From: Janthinobacterium sp. 64
GTDB lineage: Bacteria > Pseudomonadota > Gammaproteobacteria > Burkholderiales > Burkholderiaceae_D
Reading direction: 5' to 3'
Assembly (NCBI RefSeq): GCF_002813325.1
Contig: NZ_PHUG01000001.1
Span: forward strand, 4,464,001-4,528,000
Length of the DNA stretch: 64,000 nt
How positions within the stretch are numbered: position 1 is the stretch's first letter; each line of letters begins with the position of its first letter. The notes beneath the pieces are model-generated. The model ran no database searches. It was not told the DNA's origin and saw only the letters and a list, made by a program, of their open reading frames with translations. Below are positions 61,684 through 64,000 of this stretch, one piece after another. The translations under genes and the position numbers were made by a program.

Positions 61684-63105
61684 ATGAACAAGCGCCCCAC
61701 GCTGAAATTGAAAACCAAGCCGGCGCCAGGCCAGGCGCCTGCCGCACCGAAATTGCGTCCGAGCTACCATCCCGACCTGAAACCGGTCTTGCAGCCAGGC
61801 TTCCAACCCGATTTGCGCGCCGACTCGCTGGCGTTTTGCCTGCTGGGCGCCGCGAATGCCGTGGCGCAAGTGCGCACGGGCACGGCCCTGCCGCAGGCGC
61901 TGGCCAAGGTGTTTGCGCAATCGAATGCCAGCCCGCAGGCGCGCGGCGCCATCCAGGATATTTCCTACCGTACCATGCGCCAGCTGGGCCGCAGCGAAAC
62001 CCTGGTCGGCCTGATGACGTCGAAGGCGCCCGAGCCGCCGATGCTGGCCGCGCTGCTGTGCTGCGCGCTGTCCTTGATGTCGGCCGAGCCGGGCGAGCAG
62101 CCGTACGAGGAGTTCACGGTGGTCGACCAGGCTGTCACGGTGGCCACTTCGCACCCTGACCTGGCGCACGCCAAGGGCATGGTGAATGCCGTGCTGCGGC
62201 GTTTCTTGCGCGAGCGCAAATCCTTGCTGGAAGCGGCCCTGCAGCAACCGTTGGCGCAATGGAATTATCCGCAATGGTGGATCGATTCGCTGCGCCTGGC
62301 TTATCCGCGCGACTGGCAAGCCATTTTGACGGCCGGCAATGCCGTGCCGCCGTTGACCTTGCGCGTGAATCGCCGCAAGAGCACGGTCGAAGCGTATCTG
62401 GCCGTGCTGTCTGATGCGGGCATTGCCGCGCGCCAGGTGGGACCGTTCGCCGTGCGCCTGGACAAGCCGATCGGCGTGGCCTTGATTCCCGGCTTCGAGC
62501 AGGGCGTCGTCTCCGTGCAAGATGCCGGTGCGCAACTGGCCGCACCGCTGCTGGACTTGCAAGACGGCATGCGCGTACTCGATGCCTGCGCGGCGCCGGG
62601 CGGCAAGACGTGCCACATCCTGGAACTGGCCGACGTGCACGTGACGGCCATCGATGCGGACGCCAAGCGCTTGCCGCGCATCGCGGAAAACCTCGAGCGC
62701 CTGGGCCTGGACGCGACCCTGAAGGCGCAGGATGCGCAGTCGAGCGCGTGGTGGGACGGCCAGCAATACGACCGCATCCTGGCCGACGTGCCGTGCACGG
62801 CCTCGGGCATCGTGCGTCGCCATCCCGACATTCGCTGGTTGCGCCGCAAGGGCGACGCGTTCCAACTTGCAACACTTTCGTCCAAAATTCTGGACAACCT
62901 GTGGCAGATGCTGCGCCCCGATGGTAAATTGCTGTTCGTGACATGTTCACTGTGGCCGCAAGAGTCCGAGGCACAGGCGGCGGCATTTGCGGTGCGCAAT
63001 AATGCGACCCGATTGACAGCGCCTGGCCAGCTGTTGCCGACTGGCAGCGCGGAGCAGGACCATGACGGTTTGTTCTATGCGCTATTCCAAAAAAATGCGG
63101 CTTGA
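61684..63105 (+). CDS. rsmB: 16S rRNA m5C967 methyltransferase RsmB
   Basis: This 473-residue enzyme has a lysine/proline-rich N-terminal extension (about 1-40), a NusB-like RNA-binding domain (about 45-185), and a methyltransferase domain with SAM motif DACAAPGGKT (from 300). The two cysteines of RNA m5C methyltransferases are Cys371 (DVPCTASG) and Cys421 (FVTCSLWP). The ATG at 61684 gives a family-like start. The DUF4390 and ntrY genes follow, a conserved betaproteobacterial order. Confidence 0.95.
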   Translation: MNKRPTLKLKTKPAPGQAPAAPKLRPSYHPDLKPVLQPGFQPDLRADSLAFCLLGAANAVAQVRTGTALPQALAKVFAQSNASPQARGAIQDISYRTMRQLGRSETLVGLMTSKAPEPPMLAALLCCALSLMSAEPGEQPYEEFTVVDQAVTVATSHPDLAHAKGMVNAVLRRFLRERKSLLEAALQQPLAQWNYPQWWIDSLRLAYPRDWQAILTAGNAVPPLTLRVNRRKSTVEAYLAVLSDAGIAARQVGPFAVRLDKPIGVALIPGFEQGVVSVQDAGAQLAAPLLDLQDGMRVLDACAAPGGKTCHILELADVHVTAIDADAKRLPRIAENLERLGLDATLKAQDAQSSAWWDGQQYDRILADVPCTASGIVRRHPDIRWLRRKGDAFQLATLSSKILDNLWQMLRPDGKLLFVTCSLWPQESEAQAAAFAVRNNATRLTAPGQLLPTGSAEQDHDGLFYALFQKNAA

Positions 63106-63709
63106 GCGATTCGTCGAACCTTTTCCTACGGACACCATCGGCACACTTGTGACAACACGACTCTTCCGACTCCTGGCCTTGCTGCTGATGCTGGCATGTA
63201 CCATGCCGCGCGCGCAAGCCGCCGACATGGTCGAGATCACCCGTGCCTACATCGAGGCTAGCGAAGAGGGCTACAAGCTGGCCGCCACCTACTCCTTCGA
63301 TCTCAATCACGACCTCGATGATGCCGTGCAGCACGGCGTGCCGCTGTTTTTCACGACAGAAATCGAACTGACCCGGCCCCGCTGGTACTGGTTCGATGAA
63401 AAGGCCATCGTGGCGCGCCAGACCAGCCGGCTGTCGTACAACGTGCTCACGCGCCAGTATCATGTGTCGGGCGGCGGCTTGCAGCAAAGCTTTCCCACGC
63501 TCGACGACGCACTGTTCCTGATCCGCCGGCCCAGCCGCTGGCTGGTGGCGCCGCGCGGCGCGCTGAAAGTGGGGCAGACGTATAACGTCACCTTGCGCAT
63601 GGGCATGGACCGCGACTACCTGCCCAAGCCGATACAGGTCAATGCCTTCAATAACAGCGACTGGCGCCTGGCTTCGAATAAAAAAACCTTCTTGTATACG
63701 GCGGAGTAG
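63095..63709 (+). CDS. DUF4390 domain-containing exported protein
   Basis: This protein of about 204 residues has a hydrophobic signal segment (LFRLLALLLMLACTMPRAQA) and a DUF4390 domain (AYIEASEEGYKLAATYSFDLN, TEIELTRPRWYWFDEK, LPKPIQVNAFNNSDW). The start is uncertain: ATG 63095 overlaps rsmB by 11 bp and leaves a long n-region. A GTG at 63149 would give a normal signal peptide; neither has a clear ribosome site. It is encoded between rsmB and the NtrY-like kinase throughout the group, suggesting a link to that sensor, but its function is unknown. Confidence 0.85.
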   Translation: MRLERFVEPFPTDTIGTLVTTRLFRLLALLLMLACTMPRAQAADMVEITRAYIEASEEGYKLAATYSFDLNHDLDDAVQHGVPLFFTTEIELTRPRWYWFDEKAIVARQTSRLSYNVLTRQYHVSGGGLQQSFPTLDDALFLIRRPSRWLVAPRGALKVGQTYNVTLRMGMDRDYLPKPIQVNAFNNSDWRLASNKKTFLYTAE

Positions 63710-64000
63710 TGAGTCAAGCATTGCGCTATCTGCTGGTGGTGGGCGGCGGCATTGTCAGTATCCTGCTGTTCCTGCTGGCGTCGGCTTCCGACAATTCCGG
63801 CTTTTTCGACCGTTATTACACCTGGCTGCTGGGGCTGAACGCCGCCGTGGCCGTGTCGCTGCTGGCGCTGGTGGGCATTTCCCTGGGCCGTCTGTACGTG
63901 CGCTACAAGAGCGGCAAGTTCGGCTCCAAGCTGATGACACGTTTGGTGATGCTGTTCGCCGCCGTCGGCATCTTACCGGGCCTGGTGATTTTTCTTGTTT
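63709..64000 (+). CDS. ntrY: NtrY-like sensor histidine kinase (partial, N-terminus only)
   Basis: Only the first 97 residues are in the window. The GTG start at 63709 overlaps the DUF4390 stop in TAGTG. Three hydrophobic helices (about 5-25, 38-60 and 83-97) with the connecting RLYVRYKSGKFGSKLMTRLV match the N-terminal membrane region of NtrY kinases. NtrY/NtrX systems act in nitrogen and redox control. Synteny with rsmB and DUF4390 supports the call. Confidence 0.85.
   Translation, partial: MSQALRYLLVVGGGIVSILLFLLASASDNSGFFDRYYTWLLGLNAAVAVSLLALVGISLGRLYVRYKSGKFGSKLMTRLVMLFAAVGILPGLVIFLV

Overview
The window comes from a betaproteobacterium of the Oxalobacteraceae, most probably Janthinobacterium or a close relative. 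The evidence is the 16S rRNA sequence, the high GC content, the rrn layout (16S - tRNA-Ile - tRNA-Ala - 23S - 5S), and housekeeping neighbourhoods typical of Burkholderiales: gatCAB opposite mreBCD-mrdAB-rlpA, birA-coaX-SPOR, rsmB-DUF4390-ntrY and torF-glnK-amtB. No mobile element, phage gene or CRISPR array was seen.

Region 1 (1-13330) is the most interesting part. It is a self-contained PQQ-dependent alcohol oxidation locus. A TonB-dependent receptor resembling the PQQ importer PqqU (YncD) is divergent from a YVTN beta-propeller gene, like the yncD/yncE pair of E. coli. These are followed by an aldehyde dehydrogenase, a DUF779 protein, and a quinoprotein alcohol dehydrogenase carrying the extra aspartate associated with lanthanide use. 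Next come a porin, a NosR-type flavo-iron-sulfur membrane protein with its ApbE flavin transferase, and, convergent, an AcoR-type sigma-54 activator. Three perfect GGCACG-N4-TTGC promoters precede the three transcription units. A shared palindrome, GTGnnnCA-n3-TGnnnCAC, lies upstream of the aldehyde dehydrogenase promoter and of the regulator itself.

Region 2 (13477-19395) is a complete rrn operon with a strong promoter, boxA elements, RNase III processing stems and two tandem, apparently identical 5S genes separated by a terminator. Region 3 (19416-30490) holds small conserved proteins, comM, ubiK, an NtrC/sigma-54-type torF-glnK-amtB operon, the glutathione genes gshA-gshB, and a regulatory PTS (EIIA, HPr, EI).

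Region 4 (30491-44404) has metX-metW-ampG-M48 protease-pseudouridine synthase, exonuclease III, pyrE, a LysR/TSUP divergon with a textbook T-N11-A operator, several accessory enzymes, and a BlaI/M56 regulatory pair. Region 5 (44484-64000) is housekeeping: gatCAB, mreBCD-mrdAB-rlpA, coaX, birA, a short-chain dehydrogenase, dsbA, an FtsN-like SPOR protein, argS, rsmB, DUF4390 and the start of an ntrY-type histidine kinase cut by the window end.

All assignments rest on reading the translated sequence and on remembered family motifs. No database search was run.
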